From Clostridium pasteurianum (GTDB lineage: Bacteria > Bacillota > Clostridia > Clostridiales > Clostridiaceae): 64,000 bases of DNA. The position numbers were made by a program, and so were the translations under genes. Positions 16,605 to 25,794 of the stretch are shown one piece after another (the stretch's first letter is position 1; each line of letters begins with the position of its first letter). The DNA lies in NCBI RefSeq assembly GCF_001705235.1, contig NZ_MCGV01000001.1, positions 868,001 to 932,000 of the forward strand, in the 5' to 3' direction. The notes below the pieces were generated by a model, which saw only the letters and a list, made by a program, of their open reading frames with translations, was not told where the DNA came from and did no database searches.

Positions 16605-19600
16605 CTATTTTGCAGATGCTGGAAATGAGGTTATCTTTCCTGACAAATACTTCTTCATAAGTATTACATCAAGAACATTAACAGTGCCATCTCCATTTAA
16701 ATCTGCTGCTGTCATATCAATATTTACACTTGCACCTTTGAGATATCTTTTAAGCAAAATTAAATCATTTACGTTTATTACTCCATCGTTATTTACATCG
16801 CCTAAAAGAGTTATATTAGAATTTTTCACTATTACTCTTGTTTCGAAAGATGCTTTTGATTCTCCTGCTGTTACTGCTGTTGTAATTGTTGCTTTTCCAT
16901 CTCCTACTGCTGTTATCTTTCCATCTTGAGATACTTTTGCAACTGTCTCATCACTGCTCTTATAACTCATTGTAGAAGTTGAAATTCCAGCATCTACTAC
17001 TTTCTGTAAATCTGTAGGTAGAGTTACAGAAATGTCTTCTGTTTTATCTGATGAATTATTAGTATATGAAATAGTTGAGTCACTTACTTTTTGTTCTAAC
17101 TTCTGTACATATATTTTGTAAACTTTTGTTACTGTTAAATCCGCACCCTGATCTCCAACTATGATGCTTTGAATTCCTGGTAGAACCTTACCATAAGTAT
17201 CATAGTTCGAAAGAGCTTTTTTATATGCACTTATCATATCATTTAAAGTAAAATATGCAGTACTTGTAGTTCCATTGGTTTTAGTTATTGAAGGGCTTAC
17301 TCTTACCCAGTTTGTAGCTGTTTGATCTCCTCTTAAAACTAATTGAGGTGCATTTGTGCTTTTGTAATCTACAGCTATTGCTAATTTATTTGAAAAGTCA
17401 TCATCCACAAAATCCAAACCATAATTAAATGAAACTGCTTGTCCCCAACTTGAAGAAGTTGCTGTACCACTAAACATTAAATTGTCATCATAATTACTAA
17501 TATTCTTTGGATTACTGTAACCATCTAACAATGCTTGTGCAATTTCTGGATATACCCATTTAAGAGTTTTCCTATCGAAAATTCCCATTACATCAGTTCC
17601 ACTATCCGTGGACTTAGCCACAGCAACATTATTATCCCACCAACAGCATGGTATTCCATAACTAGCTGCTGTCTGTGCATAATATTTTGCATAGTTAACT
17701 CTATCCTGTAAATTATTTTTGTTTGTAGCAGCAAATTCGCCTAAAACTACGGGAATTCCCTTCTGTACAAATGTTTTATCTAATAATCTAAAAGTTTTAT
17801 CAATAAATGCTTTATCAGTATCACCAAAGGTAGAATAAGCTCCTTTAGTAGTATCTACATTCATAGCAAAATTGTATGGTATATAAGCATGAATAGATAC
17901 TGCAACATTAGGATCATTTGGTACTACCATAGCGGAAACCTTAGCATAATCTGATGATGCACAGTAAGTAGGCATCATTACAAGTCTCTTAGCATTATTC
18001 TCACCAGTTGCACGAATTACAGAAAGCATTTTTGCATTATAGTCATTTACAACCTTATAATATTCTTCCTTACCTGTCCAATCTTCATCATTTCTTGGTT
18101 CATTTATTGTTTCAAATATTAATTTATCGCTATAGTCTTTAAAATGATCTGCAATTTGCTTCCATACAAGGCTTCCTTCATTAATAACAGCATCTTCATC
18201 AGCTGCATTCATTTCACCCTGTATTTTATTGTGGTGAATATTAATAATTGCATACATATCATTAGCTAAAGCATAATTTACAACTGTTTCAACACGCTTC
18301 ATATAATCTGAATTAATAGTATCGTTAGCATCAGTATAATTTTCATCCCATCTTACTGGAATACGAACTGTATTAAATCCAGCTTTCTTTATTTCATCAA
18401 TCATTTTCATTGACGTTTTAGGGTTACCCCATCCTGTTTCTCCACCTTTAGAATCTAAAGTATTTCCTAAATTCCAACCAACCTTCATATCTTTTACTAA
18501 ATCCATAGAAGAAAGACCTCTCATTGTTGTTGGATGCTTATAGCCAGCAGGAAATTCTGATTCTTGTGATGGTGCTTTAATATACTGATAATCTGACAAT
18601 GTAATATCAGCAGAAACACTAGTAACCTTCTTTAAATAATTTACCTTTGCTGTTGCATCCTTTGGTAAATAATCATTTAATAGAATTTGTGTGTTATTTC
18701 CATTAATTCCCCAAGAAACTTTTGATGCAGAATTCTGTTCTGAATAATCCTTATTCAAATTAACAACAATATCATCATATCCATTGGCCTTAACTGTAAC
18801 AGTACCAACATGGAACTTTAATATATTCGAATCTCCATCGCCAAGATTGTTATCAACAACATTTATACCGAAATTTGCAGTACTATTTACTTTGTCAAAT
18901 GCAGAAGTACCAGTAGATTGCATGTTTAAAACATCTTTATATAAAAGAGCTTCTGCATCTCCTAAGCCCATCCATGTCCAATCATCACTAGTATTTTGAG
19001 CAAAGGCATCAGCATAAATATCAGTTTTCTGCCCTTTTGTTGTATATATATCTTTTCCATTAGTTGGTGTAACTGGTGCTGCTTTTGTATATTGATAATC
19101 GGACAAAGTAATATCAGCTTTAACACTAGTAATCTTTTGAAGATAAGCTGCTTTGGCTGTCGTATCCTTTGGAATATAGTCATTTAATAAAACCTGCGTA
19201 GTATTTCCAGTAGTTCCCCAACTAGCTTTCTCCGCAGTATATGATTCTGAGTAATCTTTATTTAGATTAACTACAACATCATCATAACCTGTAGCTTTAA
19301 TTGTAACTGTACCAATATGGAATTTTAACGTACTTGAATCCCCTACCGCTAGATTTCCATCAGAAATATTTATACCAAAATTTGCATTACCATTTACCTT
19401 TGCAAGAGCGTTAGTAGAGTTGACACCACTAAGATTAGTCACATCTTGATACGCTAAGGTAGCAGTATCTCCTATATCCATCCATGCCCAGTCATCGCTA
19501 GTATTTTGTGCAAAAGCACTTGCATAAATTTTTGTTGCCTCACCCTTTGTTGTGTAGATAGATTCCCCTGTTGTATCCGCTTTTAATGAAGTATTAGAAA

Positions 19601-19664
19601 TGGCACATGTGAATAACATTGCTAAAGACGTCAATAGTGCTGTTATTCGTTTTTTCTTTCTCAT
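16605..19664 (-). CDS. Cellulosomal endoglucanase: two N-terminal repeat modules, GH5, CBM-like, Big2, dockerin
   Basis: 1019 residues. Signal peptide at 1-30 (KKKRITALLTSLAMLFTCAISN). Two tandem modules of about 165 residues (about 35-197 and 205-367, each opening IYTTKG...YAxAFAQNTSDDW). GH5 catalytic domain about 375-710 with NLGNTLD, GFNTVRIPVRW, FETINEP (acid/base Glu), SIHAYIPYNF and VVLGEF (nucleophile Glu). A carbohydrate-binding-like module about 725-860, a bacterial Ig-like Big2 domain about 865-945, and a type I dockerin about 950-1010 with two Ca-binding repeats (DVNNDGVINVNDLILLKRYL; DLNGDGTVNVLDVILMKKYL). The enzyme is secreted and docked on a cohesin scaffoldin to cut beta-1,4-glucans. 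Monocistronic, with its own terminator. Confidence 0.92.
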   Translation of the reverse strand: MRKKKRITALLTSLAMLFTCAISNTSLKADTTGESIYTTKGEATKIYASAFAQNTSDDWAWMDIGDTATLAYQDVTNLSGVNSTNALAKVNGNANFGINISDGNLAVGDSSTLKFHIGTVTIKATGYDDVVVNLNKDYSESYTAEKASWGTTGNTTQVLLNDYIPKDTTAKAAYLQKITSVKADITLSDYQYTKAAPVTPTNGKDIYTTKGQKTDIYADAFAQNTSDDWTWMGLGDAEALLYKDVLNMQSTGTSAFDKVNSTANFGINVVDNNLGDGDSNILKFHVGTVTVKANGYDDIVVNLNKDYSEQNSASKVSWGINGNNTQILLNDYLPKDATAKVNYLKKVTSVSADITLSDYQYIKAPSQESEFPAGYKHPTTMRGLSSMDLVKDMKVGWNLGNTLDSKGGETGWGNPKTSMKMIDEIKKAGFNTVRIPVRWDENYTDANDTINSDYMKRVETVVNYALANDMYAIINIHHNKIQGEMNAADEDAVINEGSLVWKQIADHFKDYSDKLIFETINEPRNDEDWTGKEEYYKVVNDYNAKMLSVIRATGENNAKRLVMMPTYCASSDYAKVSAMVVPNDPNVAVSIHAYIPYNFAMNVDTTKGAYSTFGDTDKAFIDKTFRLLDKTFVQKGIPVVLGEFAATNKNNLQDRVNYAKYYAQTAASYGIPCCWWDNNVAVAKSTDSGTDVMGIFDRKTLKWVYPEIAQALLDGYSNPKNISNYDDNLMFSGTATSSSWGQAVSFNYGLDFVDDDFSNKLAIAVDYKSTNAPQLVLRGDQTATNWVRVSPSITKTNGTTSTAYFTLNDMISAYKKALSNYDTYGKVLPGIQSIIVGDQGADLTVTKVYKIYVQKLEQKVSDSTISYTNNSSDKTEDISVTLPTDLQKVVDAGISTSTMSYKSSDETVAKVSQDGKITAVGDGKATITTAVTAGESKASFETRVIVKNSNITLLGDVNNDGVINVNDLILLKRYLKGASVNIDMTAADLNGDGTVNVLDVILMKKYLSGKITSFPASAK

Positions 19665-19952
19665 AATAAATCATCCCTTCGTATATTTTATAGTAATTGT
19701 AAAAAAACGCATTTACTCATACTACAATTATATACTATATTACCATAACATCCCTGTAAGGTAAAACTTCCCATTATTCTCGTATTACTCGATAATCACT
19801 ATACTTCATTGATTATCAAAACATTATTTATAACACTATATCTTACAGCTTTATTCACTTAAAAGTTCGTTTTTACTTAAAATAAGTATAAAAAAAATGT
19901 ATTACATTAAAAAATATAAATTTCATTACAAAAATATTTAATTTAAAAGTAT
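19665..19952. other. Upstream region of the cellulase gene
   Basis: About 290 bp, very AT-rich, holding the cellulase promoter and AGGGATG ribosome binding site. No operator or catabolite-response box was identified with confidence. Confidence 0.3.
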
Positions 19953-19999
19953 AAAAACTACTAACGATCATTTAAATATATTGATCATTAGCAGTTTTT
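19953..19999 (-). terminator. Terminator of the LytTR/LiaF-like operon
   Basis: Inverted repeat AAAACTRCTAAYGATCA against its complement (about 17 bp, two mismatches), followed on the minus strand by TTTTTA. Confidence 0.7.
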
Positions 20000-20029
20000 A
20001 CGCTTGCTTATATTTAGCTTATTATATTC

Positions 20030-20734
20030 TTAAATATAAATTATTTCTACTCCTGCAAAACTAACATCACCAACTAATGTTAAAGTGTTTGTTGTAGTAT
20101 CACTACTTCTATTCTTTTCAGTAATGGCACCTAAAAATACTTTAGTTTTATTTACAACTCTCCAGCTTTTAGGTATATATAATTCCATTCCTGAAAAAGA
20201 AACATTGATTCTAACCACTGCATTATTATTGCTCATAACTGCATTATCAAAATACACATTCATAGAACCAAAAGAGCACTCAAGATCTGCCTCTTCAAAA
20301 TCATTTGTATTTATATATTTCATACTACTGCCAAATGAAGTTTTAAATCTAACACATTTTCCATCATTTACATCAACTTTTTCAAATTTATAATCTCCAT
20401 AATTGCATCTACTATGAAAATTAAACCATTCTACATGTTTATGAAAAATCATAGATAACCCAATACTTCCAAGTAATGCTGCAATCAATACCGTCCATGG
20501 CGTAATACTTGTAATTCCCAATTGCTTATCATATATAATACATATAAATGCTATAGGGAATAAAATACCTGCAAAGTTAAGATGAGGCACACTTTTCACA
20601 ATAATTATCACTAAAAAAATCGTTAATATCAAGCTAACTACATTCACATTATGAAAATATCCGAGTTTACTTATAATTAAGAAAATACCTATTAATATAA
20701 ATAAGACTCCCCAAAAAATTCTTTCTTTTTTCAT
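20030..20734 (-). CDS. LiaF-like membrane protein
   Basis: 234 residues. The N-terminal half has four transmembrane segments (IFWGVLFILIGIFLIISKL, VVSLILTIFLVIIIVKSVPH and two more to about residue 105). The C-terminal half is a beta-rich domain like the LiaF/DUF2154 'cell wall-active antibiotics response' domain (VRFKTSFGSSMKYINTNDFE, LECSFGSMNVYFDNA, NVSFSGMELYIPKSW). Such proteins modulate envelope-stress signalling. It begins 1 bp after the LytTR gene ends, so the two are translationally coupled and likely work together. Confidence 0.8.
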   Translation of the reverse strand: MKKERIFWGVLFILIGIFLIISKLGYFHNVNVVSLILTIFLVIIIVKSVPHLNFAGILFPIAFICIIYDKQLGITSITPWTVLIAALLGSIGLSMIFHKHVEWFNFHSRCNYGDYKFEKVDVNDGKCVRFKTSFGSSMKYINTNDFEEADLECSFGSMNVYFDNAVMSNNNAVVRINVSFSGMELYIPKSWRVVNKTKVFLGAITEKNRSSDTTTNTLTLVGDVSFAGVEIIYI

Positions 20735-20735
20735 A

Positions 20736-21191
20736 TCATTTCCTCTTTTCCAATAATTTTATTTTGAGTGGTTTATAATAATATCTCGAAACATATACCT
20801 GTTTGTGCGTATTTTGAAATTCAACTACACTAGAAGATGTTATACTATGCTTTATGGAGTAAATATGATTTGTATTTAGGATTGTTGATTTTGAAACTCT
20901 CATAAAATATCCTGGTAAAAATTCTTCAAGTTCATAAAGCTTATATTTCACATTATATATATTGTCAATGGTATGTGCACAAATACCATTTCCTTCAGTT
21001 TGAAAAAATAGTATCTTTTCAAAAGAAATATAATATTCAGTATCACCTTTATAAAAAGTTATACGTTTCTTGTAAGACAGCATATCATCCAGCATAATTT
21101 GAATATTTTTAATCTCTTCTGTAAGTTCACTACATCTTATAATAACTTCGTCTTCCCTTATTTTATTATCTAATTCAATCCGTAATTTCAT
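20736..21191 (-). CDS. LytTR-domain DNA-binding protein
   Basis: 151 residues. ATG 21191 follows GGGGAGTG correctly; the in-frame GTG at 21206 overlaps that site. Residues 1-45 are a helical N-terminal region and 45-150 the LytTR domain (KRITFYKGDTEYYISFEKIL FFQTEGNGICAHT... FMRVSKSTILNTNHIYSI). There is no response-regulator receiver domain, so it is a stand-alone LytTR regulator of the kind commonly paired with a membrane partner. It probably autoregulates this two-gene operon. Confidence 0.88.
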   Translation of the reverse strand: MKLRIELDNKIREDEVIIRCSELTEEIKNIQIMLDDMLSYKKRITFYKGDTEYYISFEKILFFQTEGNGICAHTIDNIYNVKYKLYELEEFLPGYFMRVSKSTILNTNHIYSIKHSITSSSVVEFQNTHKQVYVSRYYYKPLKIKLLEKRK

Positions 21192-21353
21192 ATTTTCACT
21201 CCCCACATTTTTATTATATTAACTATCTTTTCTATTGTAAATATAACAACGGTAAGTGGTTATTTATTGCTTTTAAGTGGTATATTTTTATAATGATGTT
21301 ACATTAAACACATATAATAAAAAACTCTTCATTATGAATATAAAATTCAAAGA

Positions 21354-21383
21354 AAAAAAGTGCTTAATTCTGCACTTTTTTCA
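21354..21383 (-). terminator. Terminator hairpin upstream of the LytTR operon
   Basis: AAAAAGTGC-loop-GCACTTTTT, symmetrical with poly-A and poly-T flanks. It follows the AI-2E-family gene on the minus strand. Confidence 0.75.
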
Positions 21384-21489
21384 CACCACTAAAATTTTTT
21401 TATATTCTATTTCTTAACTCTCTATATTTCCACTTTAGATTTCAGTTAACCTTACATGTATTTTTTCCGTATTCCAATCTCACCACAAT

Positions 21490-22641
21490 CTATTCCACTT
21501 CTAAATGCTTCTTGTTTAGCCTCATATAAACCTCCTTACGGAGCAAGACATAAACTACTGAAAATAATGGAACAAATATAAGCATACCTATAACACCTAA
21601 TACTTTATCTCCTAGCGTTATAGCAGCTAGTACCCATATAGATGGAAGTCCCACTGAGTCACCAACAATTTTCGGATAAATGAAATTATCCTCTAATTGT
21701 TTAATTACTGCATAAATAATTACAAAAACAATCACTTTTGCGGGATTAGCCATTAAAATAAATAACATACCTAAAGCAAATCCAATAACTGAACCTAACA
21801 CAGGTATAATAGAAAAACAACCAATTAATATACTTATAACCATAGCATATGGCAGATTAAAAATGCTCATTACAACAAAGAACAGAAATCCTAAAATCGC
21901 AGCTACAGTGAACTGACCTGTAATAAAACTTGAAAATGTTTTACTTGTAAGCTTTAATATGTCTATCATTGAGTCTACTTTTTCTTTTTTCATAAAGGCA
22001 TATAATATTTTTTTAAACTGAGTACCTAATTTCTCCTTTTGTGCTAGTATGTATATAGAAAATATAAATGCTAATATAAATTCTACAGTAGCACTTGCAA
22101 AAGTCGTTGCTGCTCCTAAGGTTGATAGTACAACTGAACTAGCACCTTTAAGAACACCTGATTTTATGCCATTAAAAATTTTATTCCAGTCTATGCCAAT
22201 ATTGTTAATTAAATTCATGGCATTGTTAGCTAACCATGTATTACTGTCAAGCCATTTCTCAAATGCTTTTGATGAGCTATTGAAGGCATTTGGCAAAATT
22301 TTAATTGTTTCAATAATATTAGGTATAATAATGTAAGAAATCAAAGTTATAATACCTACTATAAAAATACATGAAGCTACTATGCTAATACCTCTATTAC
22401 ATTTTCTAATTAATTTTCCTATACCTTTTTCTTTACACTTTGATAGCTGTTTAGATAAAAATGTAACTGGTATATTAAGAATAAATGCAATACATCCTCC
22501 TAAAATAAATGGAAACAATAACTTGTACACATAATTTAATATACCAGTAACATTATTACCATAATTAAAAACAATATATAGTATAAATGCCATAACTATT
22601 AAAACAGCAGTTTTATCCCTAATTTTCTTTTCTAGATCCAT
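21490..22641 (-). CDS. AI-2E family transporter (PF01594 type permease)
   Basis: 383 residues from ATG 22641, chosen because GAAAGGAAG lies 9 bases before it. About eight membrane segments, and the family segments FSSFITGQFTVAAILGFLFF and SIIPVLGSVIGFALGMLFIL followed by KQLEDNFIYPKIVGDSVGLP S. Members export small molecules or ions (autoinducer-2 release, Na+/H+ exchange, others); function in this organism is unknown. Monocistronic. Confidence 0.9.
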   Translation of the reverse strand: MDLEKKIRDKTAVLIVMAFILYIVFNYGNNVTGILNYVYKLLFPFILGGCIAFILNIPVTFLSKQLSKCKEKGIGKLIRKCNRGISIVASCIFIVGIITLISYIIIPNIIETIKILPNAFNSSSKAFEKWLDSNTWLANNAMNLINNIGIDWNKIFNGIKSGVLKGASSVVLSTLGAATTFASATVEFILAFIFSIYILAQKEKLGTQFKKILYAFMKKEKVDSMIDILKLTSKTFSSFITGQFTVAAILGFLFFVVMSIFNLPYAMVISILIGCFSIIPVLGSVIGFALGMLFILMANPAKVIVFVIIYAVIKQLEDNFIYPKIVGDSVGLPSIWVLAAITLGDKVLGVIGMLIFVPLFSVVYVLLRKEVYMRLNKKHLEVE

Positions 22642-22747
22642 AATACTATCACTTCCTTTCATAAACTGATACTTTATATCATATAATAAATTTAAAATAA
22701 TAACAATTAAAATAAATATCATTTGGTCGAAATTACTGTATTGCGAT

Positions 22748-23215
22748 TTATTTTAGCTTTTTTCCTTCTGATAATAAAGTAACTGCCTTAGCAATACGTT
22801 CATTTCTGGTTGCTTCACGTTTAGCTGAAGTAATCCAAACTACATATCGCTTCTTATCTGTATACGAAAAGGATTGAAAGGTGTTTGAAGCTATTTCATT
22901 TTTATTTATAGCCGCTACAAAATCTTCAGGAACTTCTACTACACGTTTCTCCTCATCCTTTTCCAAAGTTATAAATATTTCTTCACCAAATCTCTTTCCA
23001 ATTTTATTTCGAATTTCCTTTGTTATGCCAAGCATATAGCAGCCACTCATTCTTACAATTGAGCCACGATATTCTACACCATTAAATGTTGCTTTTACTT
23101 TAACACGTTTTGAGCCAAACACATCATTAACATCAAAAGGTATTTCAACATAAGCCGCATCTTTATCCCCATGTTGTTTTATAATTGCTTTAAATTCCTG
23201 CTTCAATAAATTCAC
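22748..23215 (-). CDS. YdeI/OmdA-like protein with DUF1905 domain
   Basis: 155 residues. The N-terminal 90 residues fit DUF1905 (AYVEIPFDVNDVFGSKRVKVKA, FNGVEYRGSIVRMSGCYML), and the C-terminal part fits the YdeI/OmdA region (VPEDFVAAIN... FQSFSYTDKKRYVVWITSAKREATRNERIAKAV). Cytoplasmic. Members have been loosely linked to bacteriocin or envelope-stress protection; biochemical function is unknown. Stands alone, with 600 bp of non-coding DNA upstream. Confidence 0.8.
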   Translation of the reverse strand: MNLLKQEFKAIIKQHGDKDAAYVEIPFDVNDVFGSKRVKVKATFNGVEYRGSIVRMSGCYMLGITKEIRNKIGKRFGEEIFITLEKDEEKRVVEVPEDFVAAINKNEIASNTFQSFSYTDKKRYVVWITSAKREATRNERIAKAVTLLSEGKKLK

Positions 23216-23816
23216 TCCCTAACATTGTTTTTTAATTATTTTGCTCAATAAAAATTATATTACTCTTCTAATTATCCACTACTTATCTGAATAACCTCCT
23301 CCTTGAAGCTAAAATTCTATTTAAAAAACACAAGAGGGCTAAGTACTATGTATACCTTTACGCTCTATTTTTTTACATTATAATTGTTATCATAAGTACT
23401 TTTGATAATTGACTATTGTCTCAAATTATATTATATTAAAATTAACAGGTTCATATTGCGACGTTATTAAGAAATATTAATAAATGTTGCCGGTTTTCAA
23501 TTAATTGGGGCTCTTATCGAAAAAAATGAAAATAAAAATATGGACAAGGTATCACAGCGGAAAAATATAGCCTGGTTTTAATTTTTAAAATTGGTTCTGC
23601 TTTGCTTAAAAAGGCAAAATTATCTTGGTCAAATCATTGAAATAGTCCCTAAAAATCACTTATAATAATATAAATAGCAATTTTACAGTAAACCTTATGT
23701 GCCATAGAGCAATTAAGCTTCCACGGTTTCAGCAGGTATAATATTGCACGTACTTAAAATTAATTTTATAAATTAAGTAGCTGCGTAATACAGTTATGGA
23801 AGGGAAGTAAAAAATT
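23216..23816. other. Long intergenic region upstream of the aminotransferase gene
   Basis: 600 bp with no ORF of note. It must hold the promoter of the + strand aminotransferase and of the - strand YdeI-like gene. The T-box signature (GGTACCGCG-like) is absent. Nothing else was recognised; a leader RNA remains possible. Confidence 0.3.
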
Positions 23817-24842
23817 ATGGAAAAGAAAAATTTAGATTGGGCAAATCTTGGCTTTGGATATCAGCCAACAGATAAAAGGTTTGTATCAAATTATAAGGAT
23901 GGAAAATGGGATGAAGGTGCATTAACTTCAGATGCAAATGTTGTAATTAATGAATGTGCAGGTGTATTACAATATTCTCAATCATGCTTTGAAGGTATGA
24001 AAGCTTACACAACTAAGGATGGTCATATTGTTACATTCAGACCTGATTTAAACGGAGAACGTATGGAAAACTCTTGTAAAAGACTAGAAATGCCTGTTTT
24101 TCCAAAAGAAAAATTTGTAGATGCTATAGTAAAAACCATAGAGGCAAATGAAGCATGGGTACCTCCATATGGAAGTGGAGCTACTTTCTATGTTCGTCCA
24201 TATATGTTCGCATCTGGATCAGTTATTGGTGTAAAACCAGCAGATGAATATCAATTTAGAGTATTTGGGACACCAGTTGGACCATATTTCAAAGGCGGTG
24301 TTAAGCCATTAACTATACGTGTTAGTGATTTTGACCGTGCTGCACCACATGGTACTGGACATATCAAAGCCGGACTTAACTACGCAATGAGTCTTCATGC
24401 AATTGTTACTGCACATGCAGATGGCTTTGATGAAAATATGTACTTAGATGCTGCTACTAGAACAAAAGTTGAAGAAACTGGAGGAGCTAATTTCTTATTT
24501 GTAACAAAGGATAATAAAGTTGTTACACCAAAATCAAGCACTATTCTTCCTTCAATAACACGTCGTTCTTTACTTACAGTTGCAAAGGACTACCTTGGAC
24601 TTGAAGTAGAAGAAAGAGTTGTTTATTTTGATGAAGTAAAGGATTTTGCAGAATGTGGACTTTGCGGAACAGCAGCCGTTATTTCTCCAGTAGGAAAAGT
24701 AGTAGATCATGGCAAAGAAATTTGTTTCCCAAGCGGAATGACAAATGTAGGTCCTGTTATCAAAAAGTTACGTGAAACATTAACAGGAATACAAATGGGA
24801 AGCATAAAAGCACCAGATGGTTGGATAAAAGTAATTAAGTAA
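23817..24842 (+). CDS. ilvE: Branched-chain amino acid aminotransferase
   Basis: 341 residues, class IV PLP aminotransferase of the longer BCAT2-like type. Visible: QYSQSCFEGMKAYTTKDG (substrate loop), FYVRPYMFASG, GTGHIKAGLNYA with the PLP lysine, and TKVEETGGANFLFV (cofactor contact). It transfers the amino group between glutamate and the 2-oxo acids of Leu, Ile and Val. The ATG follows AAGGGAAG. Monocistronic, followed immediately by a nested palindromic repeat that may act as its terminator. Confidence 0.95.
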   Translation: MEKKNLDWANLGFGYQPTDKRFVSNYKDGKWDEGALTSDANVVINECAGVLQYSQSCFEGMKAYTTKDGHIVTFRPDLNGERMENSCKRLEMPVFPKEKFVDAIVKTIEANEAWVPPYGSGATFYVRPYMFASGSVIGVKPADEYQFRVFGTPVGPYFKGGVKPLTIRVSDFDRAAPHGTGHIKAGLNYAMSLHAIVTAHADGFDENMYLDAATRTKVEETGGANFLFVTKDNKVVTPKSSTILPSITRRSLLTVAKDYLGLEVEERVVYFDEVKDFAECGLCGTAAVISPVGKVVDHGKEICFPSGMTNVGPVIKKLRETLTGIQMGSIKAPDGWIKVIK

Positions 24843-24843
24843 A

Positions 24844-25021
24844 TTAACAATGTTGAATTAACATTAAAAAAATTCTATAAATCTAAAATAAAAAAATCAT
24901 AAAATACTAAGATATTTCAATAACTCCCTAACGGTCAGACAATTGAAACATCTAAGCATTTTATGATTTTTTTATTAAGATTTATTAGAATTTTTTTAAA
25001 TCGTTCCTTCAACATTGTTAA
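24844..25021 (+). repeat. Nested palindromic repeat, copy A (3' of ilvE)
   Basis: Begins 1 bp after the stop codon. The outermost arms are a perfect 14-bp inverted repeat (24844-24857 and 25008-25021). The inner arms are 32 bp (24890-24921 and 24942-24973) with three mismatches, including CTAAG opposite CTAAG. The 20-base loop starts AACTC and ends CAGACA. The whole can fold into one hairpin of about 175 nt. The same layout recurs at 46996, 51661 and 56940. Confidence 0.85.
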
Positions 25022-25029
25022 TTTGCTTT

Positions 25030-25080
25030 GAAAGTGAAACAAGGAAGAAATTCCTCCGTACCTACGGAATTTAATAAAGA
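25030..25080 (+). repeat. GGAA/TTCC small palindrome following copy A
   Basis: AAGGAAGAAATTCC followed by CCGTACCTACGG, a short palindromic module like the one that trails the other repeat copies (near 46690, 46940, 51760, 57140, 57340). Confidence 0.45.
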
Positions 25081-25082
25081 TA

Positions 25083-25145
25083 TATTATATCTGGTAAAGA
25101 AGGATAACAATCATATACGGGGTTTGGGTCAAAAACCCATTATTC
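25083..25145. repeat. AAGAAGGATAA...TTATTCTTCTT palindrome, copy 1
   Basis: Inverted repeat with ends AAGAAGGATAA / TTATTCTTCTT and a conserved core CGGGGTTTGGGT...ACCC. Related elements lie at 25252 and 57536, the latter in opposite orientation. Confidence 0.7.
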
Positions 25146-25251
25146 TTCTTAATTATCAATAGGCATTTTCTATATTATCACTAACAACTTCATATTAGCA
25201 CTTTCTAAATTGTCCAAACCTCACGTAATTTAAAGAGTGCTTGTATTAGGT

Positions 25252-25304
25252 TAAGAAGGATAATGGGCTAAAGCCCAAACCTCGCATATGATAATACTCA
25301 GACA
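25252..25304. repeat. AAGAAGGATAATGGG palindrome, copy 2 (partial)
   Basis: AAGAAGGATAATGGGCTAAAGCCC with AAACCTCGCATATGATAAT. It shares sequence with copies at 25083 (inverted) and 57536 but lacks the closing TATCCTTCTT. Confidence 0.6.
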
Positions 25305-25395
25305 AATCGAAATATCTAAGCATTTTACGATTTTTTTCATCAAGATTTATTAGGATTTTTTTAATCGTTCCAACTCATTGTTAATTTACTTTAAG
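25305..25395 (+). repeat. Partial copy of the nested palindrome (A')
   Basis: CAGACAAATCGAAATATCTAAGCATTTTACGATTTTTTT followed by AAGATTTATTAGGATTTTTTT and CATTGTTAATTTACTTT. This equals the 3' half of copy A; the 5' half is missing, so it cannot fold the long stem. Confidence 0.65.
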
Positions 25396-25589
25396 AGTGA
25401 AGCGTTAGCTGACATCGCTTTGCACGTCAGCAGGTGAGATATTTCATCTGTGACCACATGTTAGCGGAAGAAAATCGTCCATAACCTTTATCGCGGGCAA
25501 AGCCTCATAAAATACAGGTTATCTTAATATTTACGACGGACAACCTTGATTTAAAGACTTGTCTAAACCCACTTTAATAAATTTATCCT
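25396..25589. other. Non-coding region with degenerate repeat pieces
   Basis: Contains GCGGAAGAAAATCGTCC, similar to the GGAAGAAAATC module near 46740 and 46970, and several short inverted repeats (e.g. GCTGACATCG...CACGTCAGC). No ORF. Confidence 0.35.
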
Positions 25590-25771
25590 CTATTTTTTCA
25601 TTTCTTCTATATTTCCACTTCGAATATAATGTAATTTTTTAGATATCTTTTCAGTATCCCAATTCCACCACTTAATTTTTAGTAAATCTTCTATAACCGG
25701 ATTTTCAAATCTCTTTCTTATAAGTTTTGCAGGCACACCTCCGACTATGGAATGTGGGGGTAAATCTTTTC
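25590..25771 (-). pseudogene. C-terminal remnant of a CatB/Vat-type O-acetyltransferase
   Basis: The minus strand reads DLPPHSIVGGVPAKLIRKRF ENPVIEDLLKIKWWNWDTEK...EEMKK-stop, the typical end of the last beta-helix turn plus C-terminal helix of hexapeptide xenobiotic acetyltransferases. An in-frame stop lies just upstream and the following gene overlaps the space, so about 60 of about 210 residues remain. Confidence 0.65.
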
Positions 25772-25794
25772 AGTGTTCAGTCCTTCATTCATCA

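Noticed and set aside
23216-23816. Possible T-box or leucine leader upstream of ilvE
   Set aside because: No GGTACCGCG-like core, no terminator with T-run and no leader peptide rich in branched-chain residues were found.
24844-25400. CRISPR array
   Set aside because: The repeats here are nested palindromes of unequal spacing without regular short repeat/spacer units, and no cas gene is present.
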